Position numbers and translations under genes: made by a program | Assembly (NCBI GenBank): GCA_028577615.1 | Contig: JAJSDU010000022.1 | Span: 1 to 45,470, forward strand | DNA: 45,470 nucleotides | Direction: 5' to 3' | Origin: Nitrosomonas sp. | Lineage (GTDB): Bacteria > Pseudomonadota > Gammaproteobacteria > Burkholderiales > Nitrosomonadaceae | Shown: positions 17,042 through 25,719 of the stretch, in pieces | Numbering within the stretch: the stretch's first letter is position 1 | Layout of the letters: every line of letters starts with the position of its first letter | The notes under the pieces: generated by a model | Told to the model about the DNA's origin: nothing | The model's database searches: none | The model's input: only the letters and a program-made list of their open reading frames with translations

Positions 17042-17389
17042 ATGACCGACAAGATAACAATTTACCAAAAGCCTACCTGCAGCAAGTGCAGGGGTACATT
17101 GGCGATACTCAATGAAAGTGGCCAGGAGTATGAATCGGTTAATTACTATGAAGCCCCTTTAACCGCAGATGAGCTATGTGAATTAATACAGAAGCTCGAC
17201 CTGTCGCCACGCGATGTTCTGCGTAAAGATGAGTTGGCCGCACGCCATCTGAAGCTGGATTCCATGTCGGATGATGCGCTGATTCAGGCCATGATCGATA
17301 ATCCTGATTTAATGCAGCGACCTATTGTAGTACGCGGCGATAAAGCAAAAATATGCCGTCCGCCGGAAAATGTTCGGGAGTTGCTCTGA
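17042..17389 (+). CDS. arsC: ArsC/Spx-family thioredoxin-fold reductase-like protein
   Basis: A 115-residue protein of the glutaredoxin-linked ArsC family. It has QKPTCSKCRGTL (Cys13, Cys16) at the active site, LSPRDVLRKDE, RPIVVRGDKAKICRPPE and three arginines in the places that bind oxyanion in E. coli ArsC. Where classic ArsC has a single Cys followed by Ser/Thr-Arg, this one has CxxC, so it may act as a general thiol reductase. The ATG at 17042 is preferred over a TTG at 17018 because the family begins there, although the AGGAG at 17022-17026 is rather far away. No ars operon genes are near, so arsenate specificity is uncertain. Confidence 0.8.
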   Translation: MTDKITIYQKPTCSKCRGTLAILNESGQEYESVNYYEAPLTADELCELIQKLDLSPRDVLRKDELAARHLKLDSMSDDALIQAMIDNPDLMQRPIVVRGDKAKICRPPENVRELL

Positions 17390-17426
17390 AAAGGGCTTTG
17401 ATTAAAAACCGGAGATGATCTATTGA

Positions 17427-17475
17427 TACCGCCTTTGCTATTCATATTGTGACACCAATCTTAGCAAGGGCGGTA
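17427..17475. terminator. Hairpin between convergent arsC-like and rplS genes
   Basis: The arms at 17427-17440 and 17462-17475 pair over 14 bp with a single G-T wobble around a 21-nt loop. It lies between the two convergent stop codons, as expected of a shared terminator, but neither strand has a T-run after it. Confidence 0.4.
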
Positions 17476-17590
17476 GTGCTATGTTTTAAAGCGTGTAATA
17501 CTTTTTATAATACCTGTCTAAATCCAGGCATCATATCTTCTGCCGCTGCATTCTAATGCAATGCCAGCCCCGTTTTTCTTAGGAAGAAAT

Positions 17591-18016
17591 TTACTCAGCA
17601 GCTCCATTTTGTTCTACAGGGCTCTCGATTGAGGCGCTGGTTGCTGACGACTTGTTTACTCGTGCAGGAAGTTTTTCACGGATTCTCGCAGATTTTCCGG
17701 AGCGTGCTCTTAGATAGTATAATTTTGCGCGTCGTACGTCGCCGCGGCGTTTCACTTCTATTCCTGCAATTAAGGGAGAGTAGGTTTGGAATGTTCGCTC
17801 TACGCCTTCGCCGCTCGATATTTTTCGAACGGTAAATGCGGAATTCAGGCCGCGATTACGTTTTGCAATAACAATACCTTCATAAGCCTGTACACGTTTA
17901 CGGTTGCCTTCCACTACATTGACATTCACAATGACTGTATCGCCTGGCGCAAAATCGGGTATATTCTTATTCAGGCGGCTTATTTCTTCAGCTTCTAATT
18001 GATCTATTATGTTCAT
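17591..18016 (-). CDS. rplS: 50S ribosomal protein L19
   Basis: A 141-residue protein with the full L19 pattern: [52 protein letters not shown] and [15 protein letters not shown]19 sits at the interface of the two ribosomal subunits. The C-terminal ~25 residues form a Ser/Ala/Glu-rich extension typical of betaproteobacterial L19. It is the last gene of the rpsP-rimM-trmD-rplS operon, 9 bp after trmD. Confidence 0.97.
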   Translation of the reverse strand: MNIIDQLEAEEISRLNKNIPDFAPGDTVIVNVNVVEGNRKRVQAYEGIVIAKRNRGLNSAFTVRKISSGEGVERTFQTYSPLIAGIEVKRRGDVRRAKLYYLRARSGKSARIREKLPARVNKSSATSASIESPVEQNGAAE

Positions 18017-18025
18017 AACATTTTC

Positions 18026-18829
18026 CTATTCAAAGTCTGTGTTTTCATGATCCTTGCAGGCTTTTTTAAATTCCTCAAGAAGAATCTTTTCTTCCTCAGT
18101 CATGCCTTGCATCATTCTCAATTCCAGCAAGTCCGGGCGTTTCAGCCATGTTTTGCCCAGTGCCTGCTGCAGACGCCAGCGGCGTATATTAGCATGATTC
18201 CCTGATAATAGTACTTCAGGGACGGTATTGTCGTAGTATTCCTCAGGGCGCGTGTAATGCGGGTAATCGAGCAACCCGCTGGCGAATGAATCCTGAGATG
18301 CCGATTCCGGGTCGCCTAACGTGCCTGGAATCAGCCTGACTATGCTGTCAATCAATACCATTGCGGCCAGTTCGCCGCCTGACAAAACATAATCTCCAAT
18401 TGAGATTTCGGTATCAACCTGCCGTATAATCAAACGCTCATCAATGCCTTCGTAACGACCGCACAGCATAATGATGCCAGGAGTTTTGCTTAACCGTGCA
18501 GCCATTTGATGATTTAATCGCTGTCCTTGCGGAGAGAGATAGATCACTTCCGGTTTCGCGATACCGATCTGTTGTTGCCTTTTTCTTGCACTTATAATTG
18601 CGTCTTCAAGAGGTTGCGCCTTCATCACCATACCGGGCCCGCCACCATAGGGGTGGTCGTCCACTGTGCGATAACGATCCGCAGTAAAATCACGCGGATT
18701 CCATGTGCTCACGTGAAAAATATTGTTTTCGCAGGCCCTTCCTGTTACGCCAAACTGCGTGATGGCGTTGAACATGTCTGGAAACAATGTGATGACATCG
18801 CACTCGTAAGGTATAGGACGTTGCTTCAA
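18026..18829 (-). CDS. trmD: tRNA (guanine37-N1)-methyltransferase
   Basis: A 267-residue SPOUT-class enzyme that methylates G37 of tRNAs to prevent frameshifting. It has [11 protein letters not shown] at the start, [26 protein letters not shown] and the trefoil-knot SAM site [21 protein letters not shown]. The protein has about eight residues before the usual start (MKQRPIPYE), but no better start is seen. It lies 9 bp after rimM in the usual operon order. Confidence 0.97.
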   Translation of the reverse strand: MKQRPIPYECDVITLFPDMFNAITQFGVTGRACENNIFHVSTWNPRDFTADRYRTVDDHPYGGGPGMVMKAQPLEDAIISARKRQQQIGIAKPEVIYLSPQGQRLNHQMAARLSKTPGIIMLCGRYEGIDERLIIRQVDTEISIGDYVLSGGELAAMVLIDSIVRLIPGTLGDPESASQDSFASGLLDYPHYTRPEEYYDNTVPEVLLSGNHANIRRWRLQQALGKTWLKRPDLLELRMMQGMTEEEKILLEEFKKACKDHENTDFE

Positions 18830-18838
18830 TGCGTCGCT

Positions 18839-19354
18839 CTAGTAATCCTTTTTCCAGTCAACAACAATCCGCTTGCGGTCTACTTCAACTTTTATTATAA
18901 ATTTCTGTTCGATAAACGGAATTAACAGTTCATTTTTATTGTCGCTGCCGTCTTGAACGCGCAGCACATCATTTGTGCCTGTTTCAAGCAAGTTAGTGAC
19001 AGTACCGAGTGTTTCATTATTTAAGTTTATAACCTCAGACCCGATCAGATCAGACCAATAATATCCTTCTTCCCCGTTATCCGGCAGTTTAGGCAAATTC
19101 TTTCGTGGAATCGCAATTTGTAAACCTTTATACAAGAGCGCTTGATTCCGATCATTACAGTTTTTCAGTTTGGTATCCAAGAGAGGCCCATTGGAACGGC
19201 CCTCAACTAACTGCACTTGTTGCCAGGACTTGTTTTCATTCCCGAGCCACCAGATCCTGTGGTTCAGCAAACTATCGACATTTTCGGTATAAGGATAAAT
19301 CCTGATCCAGCCGTGAATACCATAGGCATTCATCACATGACCCATAATAACCAT
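18839..19354 (-). CDS. rimM: 16S rRNA processing protein RimM
   Basis: A 171-residue ribosome assembly factor for the 30S head. The N-terminal half opens with MGHVMNAYGIHGWIRIYPYTE and the PRC-barrel half begins with GYYWSDLIGSEVIN and ends with IPFIEQKFIIKVEV and the closing IVVDW strand. Length is normal. It sits 22 bp after rpsP and just before trmD, the standard order in proteobacteria. Confidence 0.96.
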   Translation of the reverse strand: MVIMGHVMNAYGIHGWIRIYPYTENVDSLLNHRIWWLGNENKSWQQVQLVEGRSNGPLLDTKLKNCNDRNQALLYKGLQIAIPRKNLPKLPDNGEEGYYWSDLIGSEVINLNNETLGTVTNLLETGTNDVLRVQDGSDNKNELLIPFIEQKFIIKVEVDRKRIVVDWKKDY

Positions 19355-19376
19355 GGACCCGTTCAGTTCATTCTTG

Positions 19377-19643
19377 TTAACTATTGATCGATGCTTCCTG
19401 GGTTTTTGCGGATTGCTTGATCAGTCTGCTAACGGTTTCCGATAGCTGTGCGCCTTTTGACTGCCAGTAACTGACGCGGTCCATGTGAATGCGTAGCTTG
19501 ACTTCCCCGCCTGTTGCCCGTGGGTTATAAAAACCCACGCGTTCAATAAATCTGCCGTCCCTGGCGTTGCGCGAGTTGGCTACAACCATGTTATAAAAGG
19601 GGCGTTTTTTTGCACCACCGCGTGCCAATCTGATAATGACCAT
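19377..19643 (-). CDS. rpsP: 30S ribosomal protein S16
   Basis: An 88-residue protein with the S16 start [18 protein letters not shown], then [20 protein letters not shown] and [22 protein letters not shown]. It is a primary 30S assembly protein that binds 16S rRNA. It is the first gene of a four-gene minus-strand operon whose promoter lies in the divergent region shared with metK. Confidence 0.97.
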   Translation of the reverse strand: MVIIRLARGGAKKRPFYNMVVANSRNARDGRFIERVGFYNPRATGGEVKLRIHMDRVSYWQSKGAQLSETVSRLIKQSAKTQEASINS

Positions 19644-19695
19644 ATTTTACTCGTTTGCCTTTATTTTTAAATAATGCGAATCTAAGAAACCTTTA

Positions 19696-19725
19696 ATTAT
19701 ACAGAATATTTTATGTCGAAGACAA
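19696..19725 (-). promoter_or_regulatory. Candidate sigma-70 promoter for rpsP operon
   Basis: On the minus strand TTGTCT (19725-19720) and TATAAT (19701-19696) are 18 bp apart. The -10 matches the consensus fully. It lies about 53 bp before the rpsP start. Confidence 0.5.
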
Positions 19726-19963
19726 GTGAAAGGCGAATAATTGTTGCTGTTCGCTGATGACGGTGTACATTGATCTTAAAATCAATTGATTATATTTTAA
19801 ATCAAATGTTGTCGATGGCTTGGTTATGACTACAGGTCGTTGCTGGTTGGATCAGGTTCGTTTGGGAAATAAATTGAGAGGATATGCTGATGAGAGATAT
19901 GAGTGAGTATCGTCAAAAACAGCTTCTATAAAACAGTTCCTCGGTGAATTTTTCGTTACGGTG

Positions 19964-19992
19964 TTTTTAAGATCAAGGGGGTTTGCTATAAT
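19964..19992 (+). promoter_or_regulatory. Candidate extended -10 promoter for metK
   Basis: A perfect TATAAT at 19987-19992 is preceded by TGC, giving an extended -10 element. The -35 place (TTTTTA, 19964-19969) is weak, as is common with extended -10 promoters. The predicted leader is about 24 nt, with AAGGATAA as the ribosome binding site. Confidence 0.5.
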
Positions 19993-20022
19993 AAACAGTT
20001 TTTTAAATCAATAAGGATAACA

Positions 20023-21186
20023 ATGAGTAATTATCTGTTTACTTCCGAGTCTGTATCCGAAGGACATCCGGATAAGGTATCTGACCAGATTTCAGATGCT
20101 GTTCTTGATGCAATTCTTAATCAGGACGAAAATGCCAGAGTTGCTTGTGAAACCATGTGCAGCACCGGGCTTATTGTATTATCCGGTGAAATTACAACAC
20201 ATGCAACTGTCGATTACAACATGATAGCGCGCGAAACAGTTCGTGGTATCGGTTACACGAGTTCTGAGATTGGTTTCGATTCAACGACATGCGCGGTATT
20301 GACGGCTTTTAATAAACAATCTCCTGATATCGCTCAGGGCGTAAATCGCTCGAAAGAGGAAGAAATGGAGCAGGGAGCCGGTGATCAGGGGTTGATGTTT
20401 GGTTATGCCTGTGATGAAACACCGCAGCTGATGCCGATGCCGATTTATTATGCGCACCGACTGGTTGAACGTCAGGCGTCTCTGAGGAAAAGCGGCAAGC
20501 TGGCATGGCTGCGTCCGGATGCGAAGTCACAGGTCTCGGTCAGATATCAGGATGGAAAGCCAGTTCACATTGAAACAGTTGTCATTTCAACGCAGCACGA
20601 TCCTGATATCGCGCACAAGGATTTGACCGAAGCCGTGGTCGAGGAAATGATCAAGCCGGTATTGCCGCAAGCAATGCTGAATGAACAGACACGATATCTG
20701 GTCAATCCGACAGGGCGTTTTGTAGTGGGTGGCCCAATGGGGGATTGCGGCTTGACTGGGCGCAAGATCATTGTGGATACTTATGGCGGAATGGCGCGAC
20801 ATGGCGGCGGTGCTTTTTCTGGCAAAGATCCTTCAAAAGTCGATCGTTCGGCGGCTTACGCAGGTCGATATGTGGCCAAAAATATAGTTGCGGCCGGCCT
20901 TGCCAGTCAATGTGAAGTCCAGGTTGCTTATGCGATCGGCGTGGCGAAACCGGTTTCACTAATGGTGAATACATTTGGTACCGGACGGATTTCTGATGAA
21001 AAAATTATTCACTTAATTGACAAGCATTTCGATTTGCGCCCAAGAGCGATTATCCATTTACTGAATCTGCTGCAGCCTATTTATACAAAAACAGCAGCGT
21101 ATGGTCATTTCGGCCGCGAGGAACCTGGTTTCACCTGGGAAGCGACAGATAAAGCGGAACAGCTGCGCGCTGACGCGGGTGTCTGA
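20023..21186 (+). CDS. metK: S-adenosylmethionine synthetase
   Basis: A 387-residue enzyme that makes SAM from methionine and ATP. It shows SEGHPDK (~12-18), the ATP-binding hexapeptide region [15 protein letters not shown] (~118) and the phosphate-binding [16 protein letters not shown] (~262). Length is typical. AAGGATAA before the ATG is a good ribosome binding site. It is the first gene of the metK-ahcY-metF methyl cycle cluster; the SAH riboswitch lies in the 164-bp gap to ahcY, so metK itself is not under the riboswitch. Confidence 0.98.
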   Translation: MSNYLFTSESVSEGHPDKVSDQISDAVLDAILNQDENARVACETMCSTGLIVLSGEITTHATVDYNMIARETVRGIGYTSSEIGFDSTTCAVLTAFNKQSPDIAQGVNRSKEEEMEQGAGDQGLMFGYACDETPQLMPMPIYYAHRLVERQASLRKSGKLAWLRPDAKSQVSVRYQDGKPVHIETVVISTQHDPDIAHKDLTEAVVEEMIKPVLPQAMLNEQTRYLVNPTGRFVVGGPMGDCGLTGRKIIVDTYGGMARHGGGAFSGKDPSKVDRSAAYAGRYVAKNIVAAGLASQCEVQVAYAIGVAKPVSLMVNTFGTGRISDEKIIHLIDKHFDLRPRAIIHLLNLLQPIYTKTAAYGHFGREEPGFTWEATDKAEQLRADAGV

Positions 21187-21249
21187 TATCGATAAATAAG
21201 CTCGATTCTGATTTAAATTTTCACCGTGATGTAGAGTTTTTCCACCGTG

Positions 21250-21325
21250 CTGAGGAGCGCTGCAACGGGATGTTCCGTGAGGCTCAGTGGTGTGGAGTTG
21301 TGTGATTAAAGTAACAACGGCGCTC
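21250..21325 (+). ncRNA. SAH riboswitch upstream of ahcY
   Basis: The segment holds the conserved core GAGGAGCGCTGCAACGGG (21252-21269) and the distal CAACGGCGCTC (21315-21325), as in the S-adenosylhomocysteine riboswitch (Rfam SAH_riboswitch). CTGAG (21250-21254) pairs with CTCAG (21283-21287), ACGGG (21265-21269) pairs with TCCGT (21274-21278) inside that helix, and GAGCGC (21255-21260) pairs with GCGCTC (21320-21325) to make the pseudoknot. The ahcY ribosome binding site AAAGGAG starts 11 nt after the aptamer. In known cases SAH binding turns the downstream SAH hydrolase gene on, giving feedback relief when the toxic product of methylation builds up. Confidence 0.92.
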
Positions 21326-21350
21326 TTTCCAAGTTAAAGGAGATAGATTA

Positions 21351-22784
21351 ATGAGTGCTGTGCTTAATGCTGATAAAAGAAGTTTCACTGATTATAAGGT
21401 TGCGGATATTGCACTGGCTGAATGGGGGCGCAAGGAAATTGCTATAGCCGAAACTGAAATGCCCGGTTTAATGGCTGTGCGAAAAGAGTATGCTGATGAA
21501 AAGCCGCTCGCCGGTGCGCGGATTGCCGGTTCTTTGCATATGACAATTCAGACGGCGGTGCTGATTGAAACGCTGGTGGCGTTGGGTGCGGAAGTTCGCT
21601 GGGCATCGTGCAATATTTTTTCCACGCAGGATCATGCTGCTGCTGCAATAGCCGCTCGCGGTATTCCGGTTTTTGCGTATAAGGGTGAATCGCTTGACGA
21701 TTACTGGGATTACGCACATCGGATTTTTGAATGGACTGTCGATGGTGAGCCGGGCAATGCCAATATGATTCTTGATGATGGCGGCGATGCAACTTTGCTG
21801 TTAATTCTGGGCAGCAAAGCCGAACAGGATGGCGGAGTTATTGCTAATCCTACCAATGACGAGGAGCGTGCTTTGTATGCTTCGATTAAAAAGAGACTTG
21901 CCAGCGAACCCGGTTGGTATTCAAAAAAACTTGCGGATATTCATGGTGTAACCGAAGAAACTACTACTGGCGTGCACCGTCTCTACGAGATGCATAAAAA
22001 AGGCGAATTACCATTTCCGGCCTTTAATGTGAATGACTCTGTGACCAAATCAAAATTTGATAATTTGTATGGTTGTCGCGAGTCATTGGTTGACGGCATC
22101 AAGCGCGCCACTGACGTGATGATTGCCGGAAAAATCGCGGTGATCTGTGGTTACGGTGATGTGGGTAAGGGGTGTGCGCAATCATTGCGCGGTCTTGGCG
22201 CAACAGTGTGGGTAACCGAGATTGACCCAATCTGTGCACTGCAGGCGGCGATGGAGGGTTATCGTGTTGTGACGATGGATGATGCCTGCGATAAAGCTGA
22301 TATTTTTGTCACAGCGACAGGGAATTTGAGAGTGATTACGCATGATCATATGCTGAAAATGAAAAATCAGGCGATTGTGTGCAATATTGGGCATTTTGAT
22401 TCGGAGATTGATATTGCAGCTGTACAAAAATATCAATGGGAAAATATTAAACCTCAAGTTGATCATATTATTTTTCCGACAGGACGCAGAATTATTGTAT
22501 TGGCGCAAGGCAGGCTGGTTAATCTGGGGTGTGCAACCGGTCATCCATCGTTTGTCATGTCAAATTCGTTTACGAATCAGGTACTGGCGCAAATCGAGCT
22601 TTGGTGTAATGGCAATAATTATCAGAAGGCTGTGTATGTGTTGCCCAAGCATCTGGATGAAAAAGTTGCTAGGCTGCATTTAAGTCAGTTAGGTGTGAAA
22701 TTGACCGAGCTGACTGATGAACAGGCCAAATACCTTGGACTGGATAAAAATGGTCCTTACAAGCCGGAAATGTATCGCTATTAA
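21351..22784 (+). CDS. ahcY: Adenosylhomocysteinase (SAH hydrolase)
   Basis: A 477-residue NAD-dependent enzyme that splits S-adenosylhomocysteine into adenosine and homocysteine. It has [20 protein letters not shown] and [18 protein letters not shown] in the catalytic domain, [16 protein letters not shown], the NAD site [13 protein letters not shown] (~267-279) and the C-terminal KPEMYRY. The length includes the ~40-residue insert typical of proteobacterial forms. The gene lies directly behind the SAH riboswitch, which probably controls it, and has the strong ribosome binding site AAAGGAG. Confidence 0.98.
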   Translation: MSAVLNADKRSFTDYKVADIALAEWGRKEIAIAETEMPGLMAVRKEYADEKPLAGARIAGSLHMTIQTAVLIETLVALGAEVRWASCNIFSTQDHAAAAIAARGIPVFAYKGESLDDYWDYAHRIFEWTVDGEPGNANMILDDGGDATLLLILGSKAEQDGGVIANPTNDEERALYASIKKRLASEPGWYSKKLADIHGVTEETTTGVHRLYEMHKKGELPFPAFNVNDSVTKSKFDNLYGCRESLVDGIKRATDVMIAGKIAVICGYGDVGKGCAQSLRGLGATVWVTEIDPICALQAAMEGYRVVTMDDACDKADIFVTATGNLRVITHDHMLKMKNQAIVCNIGHFDSEIDIAAVQKYQWENIKPQVDHIIFPTGRRIIVLAQGRLVNLGCATGHPSFVMSNSFTNQVLAQIELWCNGNNYQKAVYVLPKHLDEKVARLHLSQLGVKLTELTDEQAKYLGLDKNGPYKPEMYRY

Positions 22785-22822
22785 CAGCGGAAACAGTTTG
22801 TATTAAGTATGTTTTGATCATG

Positions 22823-22870
22823 CCGGGCATATGCGGTATATGCGAAGCAGCATATACCGCATATGCCCGG
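22823..22870. repeat. Perfect 21-bp inverted repeat (hairpin) between ahcY and metF
   Basis: The arms at 22823-22843 and 22850-22870 are exact reverse complements, starting CCGGGCATATGC, with a 6-nt GAAGCA loop. G-T and A-T pairs extend the stem by three more at the base. No T-run follows, so it is not a standard intrinsic terminator. It lies 38 bp after the ahcY stop and 178 bp before metF. It could end or trim the ahcY transcript, act as a REP-like element, or be a protein-binding palindrome. Confidence 0.85.
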
Positions 22871-23048
22871 TGTTTCGTAGCAATCATGTAACATGATGAG
22901 TGCCTGTTAGGACAAACGCTGCTGAGACATTTAATTTAATTAGCCTTGAATTCACCTTGAGCAGTGAGCCATGCTTTTTTAATATGTTCGGATCAAGTTC
23001 TATATCTTTCATTGTGTACATTCAAGTGTTTAGGCAATCATTCACAAA

Positions 23049-23906
23049 ATGAAGTCACAAAAAAAATTCAACCCCACTTTCAGTTTTGAACTCTTCCCGC
23101 CGCAATCTGAGCAAGGTATCGAAAAGCTTCGGCAAACGCGTCAGCAATTGGCAAAGCTTCACCCGAAATATTTTTCGGTTACGTTTGGCGCGGGTGGTTC
23201 AACGCGTGAACGGACGCTCGAAACCGTTCTCGAAATGCAGTCGGAAGGTTACAGCGTTGCTCCGCATTTATCCTGCATTGGATCAACCCGGGAAAAGATT
23301 TACGCGCTACTTGAAAAGTATCATGAAGCAGGCATTCAACAGATTGTGGCCTTGCGTGGTGATCTGCCATCAGGGATGGCACAGGCGGGGGAATTTCGCT
23401 ATGCAAGCGAACTCGTAGCGTTTATACGTGCGTCTTTTGGACACGAGTTTCATATCGAGGTTGCTGCGTATCCGGAGTATCATCCGCAGGCGCGATCCGT
23501 GCAGGCCGATCTGGAGAATTTCATGCGTAAAATTGAAGCTGGCGCAAATTCAGCGATTACGCAGTATTTTTATAACGCCGATGCGTATTTCCATTTCGTG
23601 GATTCTTGCGAAGCAATGGGGCTTTGTCTGCCGATAGTTCCAGGCATTATGCCGATCAAGAAATTTTCACAATTAATGCGGTTTTCAGATACCTGTGGCG
23701 CCGAGATTCCACGCTGGATACGAAAAAAACTGGAAGGTTATGGTGATGACACAGCTTCAATTCAGGCTTTCGGTCTTGATATAGTAACCGATTTGTGTGA
23801 GCGCCTGCTCAAGGAAGGTGCGCCGGGTTTGCATTTTTATACGATGAACAGCGCAGACCTGACTGCTACGATCTGGAGAAGACTGAACATTCATAGTAAA
23901 GCGTGA
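23049..23906 (+). CDS. metF: Methylenetetrahydrofolate reductase
   Basis: A 285-residue FAD-containing TIM-barrel enzyme that makes 5-methyltetrahydrofolate for methionine synthesis. Marks include the start NPTFSFELFPPQSEQG, YFSVTFGAGGSTRERTLE, PHLSCIGSTREKI, ALRGDLPSGM and VAAYPEYHPQA. Length fits bacterial MetF. It closes the methyl cycle with metK and ahcY. The 264-bp gap with its strong hairpin suggests that it may have its own transcription start. Confidence 0.97.
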   Translation: MKSQKKFNPTFSFELFPPQSEQGIEKLRQTRQQLAKLHPKYFSVTFGAGGSTRERTLETVLEMQSEGYSVAPHLSCIGSTREKIYALLEKYHEAGIQQIVALRGDLPSGMAQAGEFRYASELVAFIRASFGHEFHIEVAAYPEYHPQARSVQADLENFMRKIEAGANSAITQYFYNADAYFHFVDSCEAMGLCLPIVPGIMPIKKFSQLMRFSDTCGAEIPRWIRKKLEGYGDDTASIQAFGLDIVTDLCERLLKEGAPGLHFYTMNSADLTATIWRRLNIHSKA

Positions 23907-23938
23907 TGGGTTTGTTGAAGCAGTTCAGCGTGTGATTT

Positions 23939-23964
23939 GGAATGATCTTGTTCAAGATGATTCC
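23939..23964. terminator. Hairpin downstream of metF
   Basis: GGAATGATCTTG (23939-23950) and CAAGATGATTCC (23953-23964) pair with one G-G mismatch and a 2-nt loop. It lies 32 bp after the metF stop. No T-run follows. It overlaps the -35 area of the next gene's possible promoter, so it may instead be an operator dyad. Confidence 0.35.
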
Positions 23965-23978
23965 AGCCGGTATATAAT
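23948..23978 (+). promoter_or_regulatory. Candidate promoter for the unknown membrane protein gene
   Basis: A perfect TATAAT lies at 23973-23978, with a weak TTGTTC at 23948-23953 (19-bp spacer). The predicted transcript begins about 28 nt before the ATG at 24014. Confidence 0.35.
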
Positions 23979-24013
23979 GCCTGGAAAGTAAAAAGTTATG
24001 AGGTGGCAGCGCA

Positions 24014-24733
24014 ATGAGTAATAAAGAGCAGGATTCAGCTACAACAGCTGAACAGATTTCAATTCAGAACGAATCAGCGGAAACTGTAAGCGCGGAGAAA
24101 ATGGTTATACCGGACAAGTCGCCTGTTGATGCCTGTGTGGATTACGCGCGTGGTATTCTGTCTGAACAATTGGTATCTGTGAAAGCGAAAAATTATGATT
24201 ACGCACCCGAATTCAGGGACCTGACGATACAACATTATTTGATTGGTGTTATGTGGAGGTTTGCTGAGGGCTTGGAAAACGTGGAGGATCCCCGGAAAAC
24301 AGCCTTTGTTGCAATTGAAACCATGCTGACGCGTGATGGTATGAATCCAAAGAAAGTGATCAATCGCGTTGAATTCCTAGAAAAAATGTCAAGAATGGAA
24401 GACGGCACGAATGCACTGGCGGTGGCCATCGGCTATGATTCCCGGCCGGGAGACCAAGGCCTGGTGGAAGTGTTTGATCATTATGTGGATGACACCCGGG
24501 TATCCGGTGCATTGTGGCGGCTCTATGATCGCGGGAAAAAGACCATGCTTTATGGCGGGCTTTTTGTCGCGTTTGTAGTGATATGGTTTATTACTTTATT
24601 TATGCCAGGAAATACTACGCTGTCAATACTGGCGGCCGGATTAATTTCAGCTGCTCTGTTTGTTATTCCGGTATTTTTGATCGGATTGTTGATTTATTAT
24701 CTTAAAATCAAGAAAGCCAATCAACCTGATTAG
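24014..24733 (+). CDS. Unknown membrane protein with C-terminal double transmembrane anchor
   Basis: A 239-residue protein of no recognised family. Residues 1-35 are acidic and Ser/Thr/Gln-rich and probably disordered. Residues 36-175 look like a soluble, mainly helical domain with YDYAPEFRDLTIQHYLIGVMWRFAEGLE and GYDSRPGDQGLVEVFDHYVDD. Two hydrophobic helices follow (~179-198 and ~202-230) and the tail KIKKANQPD is basic, so the soluble part is likely cytoplasmic. GAGGTGG lies ~8 nt before the ATG. It sits between metF and folD, two folate genes, with its own possible promoter; a link to folate metabolism is not shown. Confidence 0.8.
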   Translation: MSNKEQDSATTAEQISIQNESAETVSAEKMVIPDKSPVDACVDYARGILSEQLVSVKAKNYDYAPEFRDLTIQHYLIGVMWRFAEGLENVEDPRKTAFVAIETMLTRDGMNPKKVINRVEFLEKMSRMEDGTNALAVAIGYDSRPGDQGLVEVFDHYVDDTRVSGALWRLYDRGKKTMLYGGLFVAFVVIWFITLFMPGNTTLSILAAGLISAALFVIPVFLIGLLIYYLKIKKANQPD

Positions 24734-24831
24734 ATTGTCATCGAGTAATTTCGATTCATTGTCTGAAGTGATTGATGCGATTTGAGACATTGCATAAAAA
24801 AGAATTTGATCCCATATGTACTTGATATAAC

Positions 24832-25695
24832 ATGAATGCTCAAATCATAGATGGCAAGCTGCTGGCAGACTGCGTGCGCGCCGAATGGAAGCAGCGAGCC
24901 GCCAGGCTGACAGCGCAGGGATTGCGTCCCGGGCTTGCGGTCATCATGGTCGGCGATAATCCTGCATCAGAAATATACGTGCGCAATAAGGTGAAGGCTT
25001 GCGGTGAAATCGGTATACATTCCGAGGTGCATCATTTTTCCGGTAATACGCACCAGGATGAAGTACTCGATTGCATTAGAGTTCTTAATCAGAATCAGCA
25101 TGTTCACGGTATCCTGGTGCAGCTGCCGCTACCGCTGCATTATGCAAACAATCAGGTTATTACTTCGATCGCCATTCAAAAAGATGTCGACGGTTTTCAT
25201 TTGTATAATGTCGGCGCACTGGTTACCGGCAATACCAATTTTGCGCCATGCACCCCTTTTGGAGTGACGATGATGCTGGAGCAGCATCATATTGCAGTCG
25301 AAGGCAGGCATGCGGTGGTTATCGGCCGCAGTAATATCGTCGGCAAGCCCATGGCCATGATGTTGCTGGAACGCGGTGCGACAGTGACAATCTGCTCATC
25401 AAAGACCAGGGATTTACCGTATTTTACCCGTTCGGCCGATATTCTCGTGGTGGCAACAGGGCAACCTCGCATGGTAACAGCAGAAATGGTAAAACCCGGA
25501 GCGGCAGTCATCGATGTGGGTATTAACCGGTTGCCGGATGGTCGACTGTGCGGTGATGTGGATTTTGATTCAGTCAAAAATGTCGCGGGTTATATCACCC
25601 CTGTTCCCGGCGGCGTAGGGCCGATGACGATCACGATGTTATTATGTAACACCATACTGGCGGCTGAGCGCTATCAGAAGAACATATCACTTTAA
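24832..25695 (+). CDS. folD: Bifunctional methylenetetrahydrofolate dehydrogenase/cyclohydrolase
   Basis: A 287-residue FolD that interconverts 5,10-methylene-, 5,10-methenyl- and 10-formyl-tetrahydrofolate with NADP. It has [17 protein letters not shown] with the catalytic Lys, [33 protein letters not shown] and the closing [15 protein letters not shown] and [11 protein letters not shown]. Length is typical. aceE begins 24 bp after its stop, so the two may share a transcript. Confidence 0.97.
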   Translation: MNAQIIDGKLLADCVRAEWKQRAARLTAQGLRPGLAVIMVGDNPASEIYVRNKVKACGEIGIHSEVHHFSGNTHQDEVLDCIRVLNQNQHVHGILVQLPLPLHYANNQVITSIAIQKDVDGFHLYNVGALVTGNTNFAPCTPFGVTMMLEQHHIAVEGRHAVVIGRSNIVGKPMAMMLLERGATVTICSSKTRDLPYFTRSADILVVATGQPRMVTAEMVKPGAAVIDVGINRLPDGRLCGDVDFDSVKNVAGYITPVPGGVGPMTITMLLCNTILAAERYQKNISL

Positions 25696-25719
25696 ATTAT
25701 TTCTCTCGGGTTAAGCACC

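Larger units (their letters stand above)
19644..20022. other. Divergent promoter region between rpsP and metK
   Basis: This 379-bp region holds no gene. It carries candidate promoters for both flanking operons (19696-19725 minus and 19964-19992 plus). The middle ~230 bp shows no convincing riboswitch; no SAM-binding aptamer was recognised before metK. Confidence 0.5.

Noticed and set aside
19740-19960. Possible SAM riboswitch before metK
   Set aside because: No conserved SAM-I, SAM-II or SAM-IV core could be matched; the region looks like plain promoter DNA.
22669-22887. 72-codon minus-strand frame spanning the 21-bp hairpin
   Set aside because: It is the shadow of the inverted repeat and the ahcY end; no start signal.
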